DNA of 64,000 bases, from assembly GCA_020639115.1 (NCBI GenBank), contig JACKHG010000007.1, positions 149,450-213,449 of the forward strand, written 5' to 3'. Positions 9,096 to 16,565 of the stretch are shown piece by piece. The position numbers and the translations under genes are program-made. The notes under the pieces were generated by a model. The model was given only the letters and a program-made list of their open reading frames with translations. It searched no databases and was not told where the DNA came from. Within the stretch, counting starts at the first letter, position 1, and each line of letters opens with the position of its first letter. This DNA comes from Phycisphaerales bacterium (GTDB taxonomy: Bacteria > Planctomycetota > Phycisphaerae > UBA1845).

Positions 9096-9392
9096 CTAGT
9101 TGGCTGCGCAGGACAGATCGGCCAACCCGGGGGCGTCGTGTCCGCCGGCGGCAACGGCTTTCCAGAAAAGGGGGTTGTCGGCGCTGAGCGGCCCGACGCG
9201 TCGACCGTCGAGAAAAACCGCAGGGACCGCGTCAACTCCCACGGCTTGGGCGGCTGCGACGTCCGCGGAGATCGTCGCGCGCACGGCGTCGCAGGCGATG
9301 CGGAACCGCAGACCGTTCAGCAATCTGCTCCGCGAAGCGCCTGGCCACTCGTCGGGCCACAGGCCGCGCGCGGAAAACAACGCGGCGTGCAT
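9096..9392 (-). pseudogene. C-terminal fragment of DsbA-like thioredoxin domain (rest of the VKOR fusion)
   Basis: This 98-residue open frame (MHAALFSARGLWPDEW, RIACDAVRATISADVAAAQA, VDAVPAVFLDGRRVG) is the C-terminal half of a DsbA-like thioredoxin fold, including the cis-Pro loop AVPAVFLDG. It lies in the same frame as the upstream VKOR gene and is separated from it only by an in-frame TGA at 9401-9399. That TGA stands where DsbA-like proteins have a tryptophan (EAFW, then MHAALF). If the TGA is an error or is read through, the two pieces make a single VKOR-thioredoxin fusion of about 437 residues. If it is real, the protein ends early and this piece is a remnant. Confidence 0.65.
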
Positions 9393-9398
9393 GCACGT

Positions 9399-10409
9399 TC
9401 AGAAGGCCTCATCGCCGCCGGCAGAGCGGGCGGCCTCAGCCGCGTACGCGCAGCAGCCTTCCGCGTGCAGCCCAGGCTCACCGGCTGCGCCGGCAACGCG
9501 ACACGTGCCGCACGGTGACGTGCGCGCTGCGTTCGCAGACACGCGGTCGAGGGGATGGCGCGTGCAGGCGGCGGTCGTTGCGTAGCACGCCGGGCGAGTT
9601 ATGTCGGTGAAAACCGTGGAGGTCGACGGCATCCTCCAGCCGCGGCAGATGTCCACCGGGCCGGCCAGGTGATGCTCCACGCCCAGCAATGCGCGTCGCT
9701 GCACGCGCGACGGCAGGTCGCGATACGGCGTCAGGCTGCGGATGTTCCGGGCCAGGGCCAGTTGCTCGTGCCGGTGATACCACATCCCGCCGACCGCGAG
9801 CACCGCGGCTGCGATCGCAATGCCTGCCAGGCGTGTTCGCGCTACGCGCCGCCCCGCGAACTCCGGGCTGGTGCATTCGGTACCGGGTGTGCGGAGTGGC
9901 TGGGCCAGCAGCAGGCTGCCGGTGAGCACGAAGTTCAATCCGTGTGCGATCATGCACCAGATGCACGCGGGACTGTGGCCCGTGACCATGCGGGTCAGCA
10001 GCAACGCGGAAGCGATCGCGCCAGCCACGGCGATCGTTCGCGGCATCGACCGCCACCACGGGTCGCGTTCGCGCCGCCGGCCCACGATGGTGAGCCAGAT
10101 GGCGAACGTGACGAAGTATGCCAGCCCGATGAAGGCCAGTGGCATGCGCATGCGGCGCACGCCGATGCCGTGGGCTGCGCTGAATGTTGGAATTGGAATA
10201 CCGATCGCCGCGCCGCCGCTAGACGCTGTGTCGCACATCGAAACGCCTGACGACCAGACTTGGCATACCCGGTTGAAGAGGCTCGTCGACGCCTCCGGCC
10301 AGATGCCGGCGTCGTGGCGGACCAGTTCGCCGCACACCCAGACGCCGGCCAGCGCCGCGGCGACGGCCACGGCGTGCAGGGCTTTCGAGCGCAGGGGGTG
10401 GTCGGTCAT
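9399..10409 (-). CDS. VKOR-family membrane thiol oxidase fused to thioredoxin-like domain (interrupted)
   Basis: The bacterial vitamin K epoxide reductase family reoxidises DsbA-like partners using quinone. The protein starts at the ATG at 10409 (336 residues to the first stop). Hydrophobic helices lie at about residues 10-28, 88-110, 124-142 and 150-170. Cys49 and Cys59 match the loop cysteines, followed by GIPIP (70-74). CIWC (149-152) is the quinone-site CxxC. After about residue 230 a thioredoxin-like domain begins (VFTDITRPACYA, where the first active-site Cys of CPxC is replaced by Arg). A +1 reading HVTVRHVSRC at about 9490-9520 fits the fold better than the main frame, suggesting two compensating indels. 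Its role would be forming the disulfides of the neighbouring peptide. Confidence 0.75.
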   Translation of the reverse strand: MTDHPLRSKALHAVAVAAALAGVWVCGELVRHDAGIWPEASTSLFNRVCQVWSSGVSMCDTASSGGAAIGIPIPTFSAAHGIGVRRMRMPLAFIGLAYFVTFAIWLTIVGRRRERDPWWRSMPRTIAVAGAIASALLLTRMVTGHSPACIWCMIAHGLNFVLTGSLLLAQPLRTPGTECTSPEFAGRRVARTRLAGIAIAAAVLAVGGMWYHRHEQLALARNIRSLTPYRDLPSRVQRRALLGVEHHLAGPVDICRGWRMPSTSTVFTDITRPACYATTAACTRHPLDRVSANAARTSPCGTCRVAGAAGEPGLHAEGCCAYAAEAARSAGGDEAF

Positions 10410-10434
10410 GATCGTCGTTCCGGGTTGCGTGCGG

Positions 10435-10695
10435 TCAGATGCACACATTCGTATCGCAGTTGTTGCTGCAACAGTCGTGGTTCGTCGTGCACGAGCCGGC
10501 CAGCGGCTTGCAGGAGACCGCGTGCGGGCTCGCCACCGCCGGCGTCGCCGAGAGCGTGAGCAGCACGGGCGTGATGTACACCGCCTTGGCGCCGACGCCG
10601 ACCAGAAACTCGCGGCGCGACGTCGCCGCCGGCGTGGCCTCGGGAGGTGATCCGCCCTCCGGCGCGGGTGTCACGTTGTCGTTTTTCTCAATCAT
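10435..10695 (-). CDS. Knottin-like precursor peptide with twin-arginine leader
   Basis: This is an 86-residue precursor, starting at an ATG at 10695 that overlaps the end of the nucleotidyltransferase-SET gene by eight bases. Residues 1-25 are polar (MIEKNDNVTPAPEGGSPPEA). SRREFLVG at 26-33 is a twin-arginine export motif. The hydrophobic stretch VYITPVLLTLSATPAVA (39-55) looks like a signal h-region with an AxA cleavage site near 55, and contains YxxPxL at 40-45. The exported tail is about 30 residues with six cysteines at 62, 69, 75, 76, 80 and 85, giving C-x6-C-x5-CC-x3-C-x4-C. This spacing fits inhibitor cystine knots and the C-C-CC-C-C framework of some conotoxins. Its biological activity cannot be predicted. 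Confidence 0.8.
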   Translation of the reverse strand: MIEKNDNVTPAPEGGSPPEATPAATSRREFLVGVGAKAVYITPVLLTLSATPAVASPHAVSCKPLAGSCTTNHDCCSNNCDTNVCI

Positions 10696-12022
10696 GGCAA
10701 TCCGTATTCGCGTTGGTTGGATCGGTCGCGGCGCGGCCTGTCCGCCGGCAGTCGCAGGCGGTGAGTCCGTGATCGACGCGTACTTCCTCTCCCGGGGCAA
10801 TGAACTTCAGCGCCACCACGCCGCGGGCATCCCGCCGGGCGTTTGGCTGACAACTGTGCCGCACGCAGGCGAGCTTGCCGGGCGCCGCGGGCGTAGCGGC
10901 AAACACGCGTTCACCCGCCACGAACAGCCGGCGGGCGAACACGCCCGGGCCGCGCGGGGTTTCACGTATTTCCGTCCGTGCGACGCGCCCCCAGATCGCC
11001 GGCACGTGCCGCAACAGCGGCGAAAGCAGGCGCAGCGCGCGCGAGGCTGCGAACCAGCCGGGATGCCGCCGGTCGTACCACTCGCCCATGTGCGCGCGGT
11101 CCGGCAGCAGCATCGCCCGCAGGTAGGCGGCCTTGAAGCGGAGGCCCGGGGCGCAGAGTGCATCGGTCAGCACGTGGCCGAGCGCGCCCTCCGCGTCCCG
11201 CGGCGCCTGCCGCAGGGTGCGCCGCTCGCGCCAGTTGGGTTTATATGCATCCATCTCGGCCCGCACCCACGCCGGCCGAATCGGTCCGAGTTGATCTTCC
11301 GCCGCGGAAAGTGCGCTGTGCGCCGCCGGCATCAGGCCCCAGGACCGCGCATGCTCCAGCAGCACGGCCCAGTCGAGCCCGTCGCCGCAGTGCTGCGCCC
11401 AGTTCCGCAGATCAGCGAGCCAGCGCGATTGCGCGTTGCCGTGCACCGCCGAGTGGACCGCGAGGTGGAGCAGCATGTCGGCAGCCCCCGGCACGAGCAC
11501 CTCCGCCCGGCCGATGCGCACCGCCTCCGCGCCCTCCCAGAATGCGCTGGCGGGTACGGTGCGGGCGTAGCGCAGCGGCCGGAACGGTCGCACGTGCAGA
11601 TCGATCCGCGCGGGTACGACGCCGGGAACCAGCAGGTCGCGCTCGTAGTGAAAACGCGGGAAGAAATCGCTGCGCACCAGCGGTCGGCCCGGACGGCAGC
11701 CCATCCGCACGAGCAGCGCGAGCGCCGCGGCGGCGTCCTGGGGACGCACCATGAGGTCGATGTCGGCCATGGGCCGGCTGTCGGGATGGGCATGAACGGT
11801 CAGGTTCAGCGCCGCACCCTTGAGCACCATGAGTGGCATGCCAGCCTGGGCGAATTGCAGGCCGACGCGTTCCACCAGCCGCAGCAGGCAGACGTTGCGC
11901 AGGCCGACCACGGGGTCACCCAGATCGGCGCAGCGCAGCACCGGCTGGCGAACCGGCGAGGTTCGCCGGGTCCGCTCCACCTGCACGAATTGCTGGCTTG
12001 CCAATGTCGTCACGGCGCGCAC
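10688..12022 (-). CDS. Nucleotidyltransferase (NTP_transf_5 type) fused to a SET domain
   Basis: This is a 444-residue two-domain protein. Residues ~40-330 match the uncharacterised nucleotidyltransferase family found with HprK-like kinases: MVLKGAALN (65-73) followed by SRPMADIDLMV (82-92), the KG and D-x-D residues of the active site. Residues ~352-426 read as a small SET methyltransferase domain: RGPGVFARRLF, RHSCQPNA (388-395), ALKFIAPGEEVRVDHG and a post-SET-like CDC (423-425). The usual Tyr after GEE is His here. The start is taken as GTG at 12022, behind AGGACC; no in-frame ATG lies upstream before a stop. It is the first gene of the peptide operon. Peptide nucleotidylation and lysine methylation are possible roles, but unproven. 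Confidence 0.75.
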   Translation of the reverse strand: MRAVTTLASQQFVQVERTRRTSPVRQPVLRCADLGDPVVGLRNVCLLRLVERVGLQFAQAGMPLMVLKGAALNLTVHAHPDSRPMADIDLMVRPQDAAAALALLVRMGCRPGRPLVRSDFFPRFHYERDLLVPGVVPARIDLHVRPFRPLRYARTVPASAFWEGAEAVRIGRAEVLVPGAADMLLHLAVHSAVHGNAQSRWLADLRNWAQHCGDGLDWAVLLEHARSWGLMPAAHSALSAAEDQLGPIRPAWVRAEMDAYKPNWRERRTLRQAPRDAEGALGHVLTDALCAPGLRFKAAYLRAMLLPDRAHMGEWYDRRHPGWFAASRALRLLSPLLRHVPAIWGRVARTEIRETPRGPGVFARRLFVAGERVFAATPAAPGKLACVRHSCQPNARRDARGVVALKFIAPGEEVRVDHGLTACDCRRTGRAATDPTNANTDCHD

Positions 12023-12122
12023 GGTCCTCGCATGAGGCGGATACGCTCCTGCGCGTACCTTCGCCTATCGTTCTATCGGAACCAGGTGGTGCTCGATTGA
12101 CTTATTGGACGTGGGCGGGTGG

Positions 12123-14438
12123 TTATCGGTCGCAGGCGGCAGAATCCGCGCGGAGGCTGGGGTACGGCGGCCCGGTCATGCACAGGTCGGTGTGCCAGTA
12201 CTCCCCGGTTCGCTGGCGGGCCCGCTGGATCTCGTCGCGCCGATGCCGCAGCCGGCGGACGCGGTGCCGGTCGTGGAAGATCTGCGCGAGTTCGTCGTCG
12301 CTGACCCGCTGCTGCCACCATGTCCAGATCGCGGCTGCGTTGGCGCGGGCCAGCTCCGGCGTGGCGAGATCGTCGCGGATCGGGGCTGCGAGGGCGTCCG
12401 CGATCAGCTCGAAGTGCAGGTTGACCACCTCGGCTGCCGTCTCGCGCACCGACGGATCGGTGGACGTCAGGCCCGCGAGGATCACGCCGGCGGACGCGGC
12501 GTGGCCGTCGAGCAGCGCACTCGCCGCGTCGTGCACGTCGACCGCCATCGCGGGCGGAGGCGGCAGCGGCGCGGGGGCGAGGTTGCTCGCGGCGAAGTCG
12601 AGGCGCACGCCCCCGTACTCCCAGGACGACAGGTAGAAGCAGTAGCTGGGATCCGCGAGCGGCTTGTCGAAGTGGAACGCGAGCTTGCGTACGCCGTCGG
12701 CGTCCGCGTCGAGGATCTTCACGTCGAACTCGCCGGCGTCGAAGGTCTGTCCGGTCACGAAGGGACACGGTGGCCGGAATCCGGCGATCAGGAAGCGGCC
12801 GAGCAGGCCGGTGAAGTACCGGCTTTTCTCAACCGCGACGGTCAGGCTGTGCGCGTCGGTCTGGGTGACCTCCGACGGCACGTCCATGCTCAGGATGAAC
12901 GGCGCGAAGGTGAGCACGTGAAAGGTCTCGTGCTCGATGCGCGGGCCTTCCTGCTCTGCGAGGCAGCGTTTCGCGTAGATGCCGGAGAACGGCAGGTTGA
13001 TCAGGAACACGTGCTCGGTTTCGGCGGGGGGCGGAGCCGCTTTCAGCCCCAGCATGGTGTACTGCTCGGCGTAGACCATGCCCATCCACAGCAGGCGGCC
13101 GAGCTTCATCGACACCGCGTAGCCGAGCACCACGAAGATCGCCACGACGTGTGCGGTCCGCCGCCACGCGCGCCGCGGGCGCCGGGCGAGGCAATCGCAC
13201 GCGATCGCGAGCCCCACGGCCACGCCGACGCCGCAGAGATATCCCGAATGGGGCGTCGCCAGCACGTTCGTCACCGGCAGGATCGCCAGGAGAATCCACA
13301 ACGGCCAGATCCAGTACCCGCGCGCCCGCCGCGTCGCCAGCACGTAGAGCCCGATGCACGCCAGCGCCAGCACGATCGACTCGACCGTGCCCGCCGGAAC
13401 CTCGCGAAACGGGTGATAGCGTCCCGACGGCCCGACGGTCATCGAGAACGGCAGCAGCGCCGCGCACAGGTAGTGAAAAAGCTTCGCGATCCACCACAGC
13501 ACGTAGCCATCGCGGCCACCGTGCTGCACGTAGACCTCGGGCATCGGCTCGTAGAAGAACTTCAACCGCCAGATGAGAAACGCCAGCCCGATCACCGCGA
13601 ACACGACGTACGCCGGCCACCGCGCCAGCACCCGCCGCCACCCGCCGTACGCGAGATCGAACGCGACGACGATGCCGGGCATCATGATCGCGTTTTCGCG
13701 CGAGAAGAGCGCGAGGACCCACAGCACGATCACGATCGCGAAGAGCCCGACGCGCAAATCAGAGCCGCGCCCGTGAGGAAGCGGACCAGAATCAGAGCCG
13801 CGCCCGTAAGGAAGCGGAGAAAACCCGCGCCCGTGAGGAAGCGGACCAGTCTCCAGCCCCGACGCGCGCATGTACACCAGCAACGCCGCGAGCATCAGCA
13901 TCGTCTGCAGCACGATGTTCTGCGCCGCGAGCCAACCGGCGGCGTACACGGTGTGCGGGTAGATCGCGAACGCCAGCCCGCCGAGCAGTGCCCAGCGCCG
14001 CTGCGACGTGAGTCGCCGGCACAGCGCGTAGATCAGCAGAGCCGCTGCGTAATGCAGCGCCAGGTTCACCGCGTGCGCCGCGATCGGCTTATCGCCGCTC
14101 AGCGCGTAGGTGATCTTCAGCAGGGCGACCGCGACGGGCCGCGCGTAGACAAAACGGACCGGCTTCTCCTGCCACCAGAGCTTGACCTGCTGCGCGGCGT
14201 CGAGCGTCGTGGCGTTGAGCAGATCGCGAAAACTCCAGTGCGCCTGCGGAATACTGTGGTAGTGCCAGTGATCGTCCAGCGACAGTCCGTCGGTCAGCGA
14301 CCAGCCGTGCGCCAGGAGTACCGCAACCAGCAGCACCAGCGCGGCCCAGCCCCAACTGCCGCACATCCGCGTCAGCCAGCCCCGCGCCCGCGGCGCCTCC
14401 GTCCCCTCGACTGGCCCGACGGCCCCCGATGCCGTCAC
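12123..14438 (-). CDS. GT-C-like multi-pass membrane glycosyltransferase candidate
   Basis: This is a 771-residue integral membrane protein with about ten hydrophobic helices in its first 450 residues, followed by a soluble C-terminal part of about 300 residues. LSLDDHWHYH after the first helix is the acidic loop motif expected in GT-C mannosyltransferase-like enzymes (PMT/TMTC type). These use polyprenyl-linked sugars. The GTG start overlaps the TGA of the upstream gene (GTGA). At about residues 197-228 the helical region is interrupted by three copies of an 11-residue unit, PLPHGRGSD or close variants, encoded by a 33-bp DNA repeat. The soluble tail contains no recognised motif. The donor and acceptor are unknown, and the enzyme function is inferred from topology and the DD motif only. 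Confidence 0.6.
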   Translation of the reverse strand: MTASGAVGPVEGTEAPRARGWLTRMCGSWGWAALVLLVAVLLAHGWSLTDGLSLDDHWHYHSIPQAHWSFRDLLNATTLDAAQQVKLWWQEKPVRFVYARPVAVALLKITYALSGDKPIAAHAVNLALHYAAALLIYALCRRLTSQRRWALLGGLAFAIYPHTVYAAGWLAAQNIVLQTMLMLAALLVYMRASGLETGPLPHGRGFSPLPYGRGSDSGPLPHGRGSDLRVGLFAIVIVLWVLALFSRENAIMMPGIVVAFDLAYGGWRRVLARWPAYVVFAVIGLAFLIWRLKFFYEPMPEVYVQHGGRDGYVLWWIAKLFHYLCAALLPFSMTVGPSGRYHPFREVPAGTVESIVLALACIGLYVLATRRARGYWIWPLWILLAILPVTNVLATPHSGYLCGVGVAVGLAIACDCLARRPRRAWRRTAHVVAIFVVLGYAVSMKLGRLLWMGMVYAEQYTMLGLKAAPPPAETEHVFLINLPFSGIYAKRCLAEQEGPRIEHETFHVLTFAPFILSMDVPSEVTQTDAHSLTVAVEKSRYFTGLLGRFLIAGFRPPCPFVTGQTFDAGEFDVKILDADADGVRKLAFHFDKPLADPSYCFYLSSWEYGGVRLDFAASNLAPAPLPPPPAMAVDVHDAASALLDGHAASAGVILAGLTSTDPSVRETAAEVVNLHFELIADALAAPIRDDLATPELARANAAAIWTWWQQRVSDDELAQIFHDRHRVRRLRHRRDEIQRARQRTGEYWHTDLCMTGPPYPSLRADSAACDR
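13756..13850. repeat. 33-bp direct repeat, about three copies, inside a coding region
   Basis: The unit contains CGCGCCCGTGAGGAAGCGGA and recurs with few changes at a 33-bp period. The third copy is shifted or partial. Because 33 is a multiple of three, the frame of the membrane protein is kept, adding PLPHGRGSD-type peptides to a cytoplasmic or periplasmic loop. The surrounding protein is otherwise a normal helix-loop-helix region, so the repeat looks like an insertion. Confidence 0.85.
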
Positions 14439-15424
14439 CGGCCACCTCGCTTTGTGCGGTGCGGCGCCCGCACCTTGCGTTCAAAAGCCCGTTCGTCCAC
14501 CAGAGCGACGGAACCGGTGAGATGCTGCTCGAGTTGCATCCGGCCCACGCGCGTGTTCAGCGCGGTCACGAGATCGAGCTGCGACTCGGCGGCCAGCAAC
14601 CGGCCGTAGGCGTAATCCCATTCGTACTCGCCCTTCACCGTGCCCGACTCGACGGTGAGCGCCGCACCCTGCAACGGATCGAGCCCGTTGACCGCCTGCG
14701 GGCCCGCGGACACCGCGCTGATCGTGCCGGTCATGTTCAGGCGCACCGACTGCCGCCGCGGCTTGCGCCGCGCACACGTGAACGACTCGAGCAGTTCGAG
14801 GTTGGTCCCGCCGAGTGGGAACGCGATCTCCTCGCGGCGTTGCCAGGCGTCGCGGTAGTTGACCTTCGCGGGCGCCCCCAGGGTCACGAACAGCGGCAAT
14901 TGCGCGAAGGCCTCCTTCGAAAAGAAACTCTGTGCGAGCTGGCTGACCGCGTCGGGACCCGCGTAGATCTGCGGCGTTTCGAAGCTCAGGATGTCCCCGC
15001 TGCGACTGACGCGGATGTGGAAGGGTTTGCCGATGATGCTCGCGAAGGTCGGCGCCAGCGGTGACGTGCTCGGAGCCGGCACGCGCGAGTCGTAATCGAG
15101 TGCCGCATCGATGCCGGGGATGGCTCCGTCCGTGGACAGCTTCATGTAGTGCGTGGTCCACTCCAACTCCGCCTCGCCGTTGGACGACACGGACGCGACC
15201 ACGATGGCCATGCCGCTTTCGGTGCGGACCGTGACCTCCTGCTTCGTTTCGAGCAGTTCAGCCGCGATGCCGTGCCGGACGATGCTGCGGCTGACGTAGT
15301 GGTGCCGCGTGCCCGCCTCGAACTTCGGCGCCAGGCTGACGCCGTCGTCGGCCAGCACCGTGCCACCGGGCAGAAGCAGCACTGCCGTCAGAATGCAACC
15401 GCGGGTTCGGGACATCGCGAACAT
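14435..15424 (-). CDS. Exported protein of unknown function (DUF6263-like)
   Basis: This 329-residue protein has a signal peptide at residues 1-25 (CILTAVLLLPGGTVLA). The mature part contains features seen in exported planctomycete proteins of the DUF6263 type: FEAGTRHHYVSRSIV, KQEVTVRTESG, AELEWTTHYMKLSTDG and GKPFHIRVSRSGDILSFE. No catalytic motif is visible. It overlaps the membrane glycosyltransferase candidate by four bases (GTGA), so the two are probably made together. Starts at 15424 or at Met4 are both possible. The family assignment is by resemblance and is moderately secure. Confidence 0.6.
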   Translation of the reverse strand: MFAMSRTRGCILTAVLLLPGGTVLADDGVSLAPKFEAGTRHHYVSRSIVRHGIAAELLETKQEVTVRTESGMAIVVASVSSNGEAELEWTTHYMKLSTDGAIPGIDAALDYDSRVPAPSTSPLAPTFASIIGKPFHIRVSRSGDILSFETPQIYAGPDAVSQLAQSFFSKEAFAQLPLFVTLGAPAKVNYRDAWQRREEIAFPLGGTNLELLESFTCARRKPRRQSVRLNMTGTISAVSAGPQAVNGLDPLQGAALTVESGTVKGEYEWDYAYGRLLAAESQLDLVTALNTRVGRMQLEQHLTGSVALVDERAFERKVRAPHRTKRGGR

Positions 15425-15487
15425 GATAACCGGACTCGCGACGGGCGATAAGTGGCGAAACGCGAGTCGATTTCGGCGGAAGCCGCG

Positions 15488-16426
15488 CTAGGGCGGGGCG
15501 CCGCCGGTTGGCTGGCCTTCCCGGGCGTGCCCGGCGGTGACCGCGTGCAGCCATTTGCGGGCGGCTGCTCGGGCGGGGACGTCGCGCAGCACCCATTGGT
15601 CCGTGTGATTGCGGAATCCGGTCGTGCAGAAGTCGAATGGTGCGTCCGTGTCCGCCGCGCGCAGGTACGCTTCCGTCGCGGCTGTGGAGTTTTCCTGGAT
15701 GACCAGCGTCGGACGTTCGCCGAGCCGTCGCAGACGCACCAGGGCCGACGCCCGGTCGCTGTCCGGATACGGCCACTCCCTGACGCCGTCATAATGGCTG
15801 TCTGGAAGGAACGCGCACCACAGCCGCGAGATCGAGTCGTCGTGCAGCCCGATGTAATTGCACGCGATTGCTCCTCGGGAAAACCCCATGAGCACGACCG
15901 CGGAGGCATCGCCGCCATAGTCCGCGCAGACGAGCTTCACCGCCGCCTCGCAGTACGCGACCGTGGCGTCGACGTCACCCCACCAGGAGAGGGCGTTGCA
16001 GCCGCGGGCGCGATCGACGCAAGGCAGGGTGAGCCAGATGAATCCGGCGCCGCCGCTGAGTCCATAGCCGAGCACGGCGTCCTCGATGCGCCCGCTGCAG
16101 GTGTCGCCATATTTGTTGTGGTAGGGGCCGTTGCCGGTGTACTCGACGATCACGGGGTACTTGCTGCCGGGCTTCCAGTCGGTCGGCAGGTACAGGCAGT
16201 GGTGAACGTCGGTGTCCGCCCACGCGGGCAACTGCTGGCGGACGCGTTTGCCGGCGGCGGGCGCGCCCGCCTCGACGGGCGGAGGCGCAAGATCCGGCGC
16301 GACGGTTGCGATATCCGGCGGTTCGTCGGCTGCTTGCGCCCAGTGCGCTGGCGAGACTACGCCCGCCGCGCACACCAGCGCGCTGAGAACACTCAGGGAT
16401 TGTGCCAATTCCCGCGGTCGAGCCAT
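15488..16426 (-). CDS. Exported alpha/beta hydrolase (esterase-like)
   Basis: This 312-residue protein has a signal peptide at residues 1-33. It resembles feruloyl esterase or PHB depolymerase-type alpha/beta hydrolases: CLYLPTDWKPGSKYPVIVEYTGNG, the nucleophile elbow GFSRG in VVLMGFSRGAIACNYIGL, and a late NHTDQW that can supply the catalytic His. Several cysteines (CSGRIED, LPCVDRARGCNA, VKLVCADY) may form disulfides after export. It lies 63 nt upstream of the DUF6263-like gene on the same strand, so cotranscription is likely. The substrate is unknown. Confidence 0.7.
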   Translation of the reverse strand: MARPRELAQSLSVLSALVCAAGVVSPAHWAQAADEPPDIATVAPDLAPPPVEAGAPAAGKRVRQQLPAWADTDVHHCLYLPTDWKPGSKYPVIVEYTGNGPYHNKYGDTCSGRIEDAVLGYGLSGGAGFIWLTLPCVDRARGCNALSWWGDVDATVAYCEAAVKLVCADYGGDASAVVLMGFSRGAIACNYIGLHDDSISRLWCAFLPDSHYDGVREWPYPDSDRASALVRLRRLGERPTLVIQENSTAATEAYLRAADTDAPFDFCTTGFRNHTDQWVLRDVPARAAARKWLHAVTAGHAREGQPTGGAPP

Positions 16427-16565
16427 CCACCCAGTTTGGCGTCACGTCATCGGTTGTCCAGCGCGCCTTCTCATCGCTGCTGGTCGGCGCGGGCATCTGG
16501 CGGGCGGTCCGCGTCCCGGGGGGCATGTGCACACCTCGGGCGCGGATCGTTCGCAATGAGCGAAC

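Noticed and set aside
9399..9401. TGA read as tryptophan or selenocysteine
   Set aside because: Other genes in the window end in TGA and no recoding element is visible; mutation or error is simpler.
7850..12022. Plain lasso-peptide cluster
   Set aside because: No asparagine-synthetase-like cyclase or B2 protease gene is present and the precursor has six cysteines and a TAT leader.
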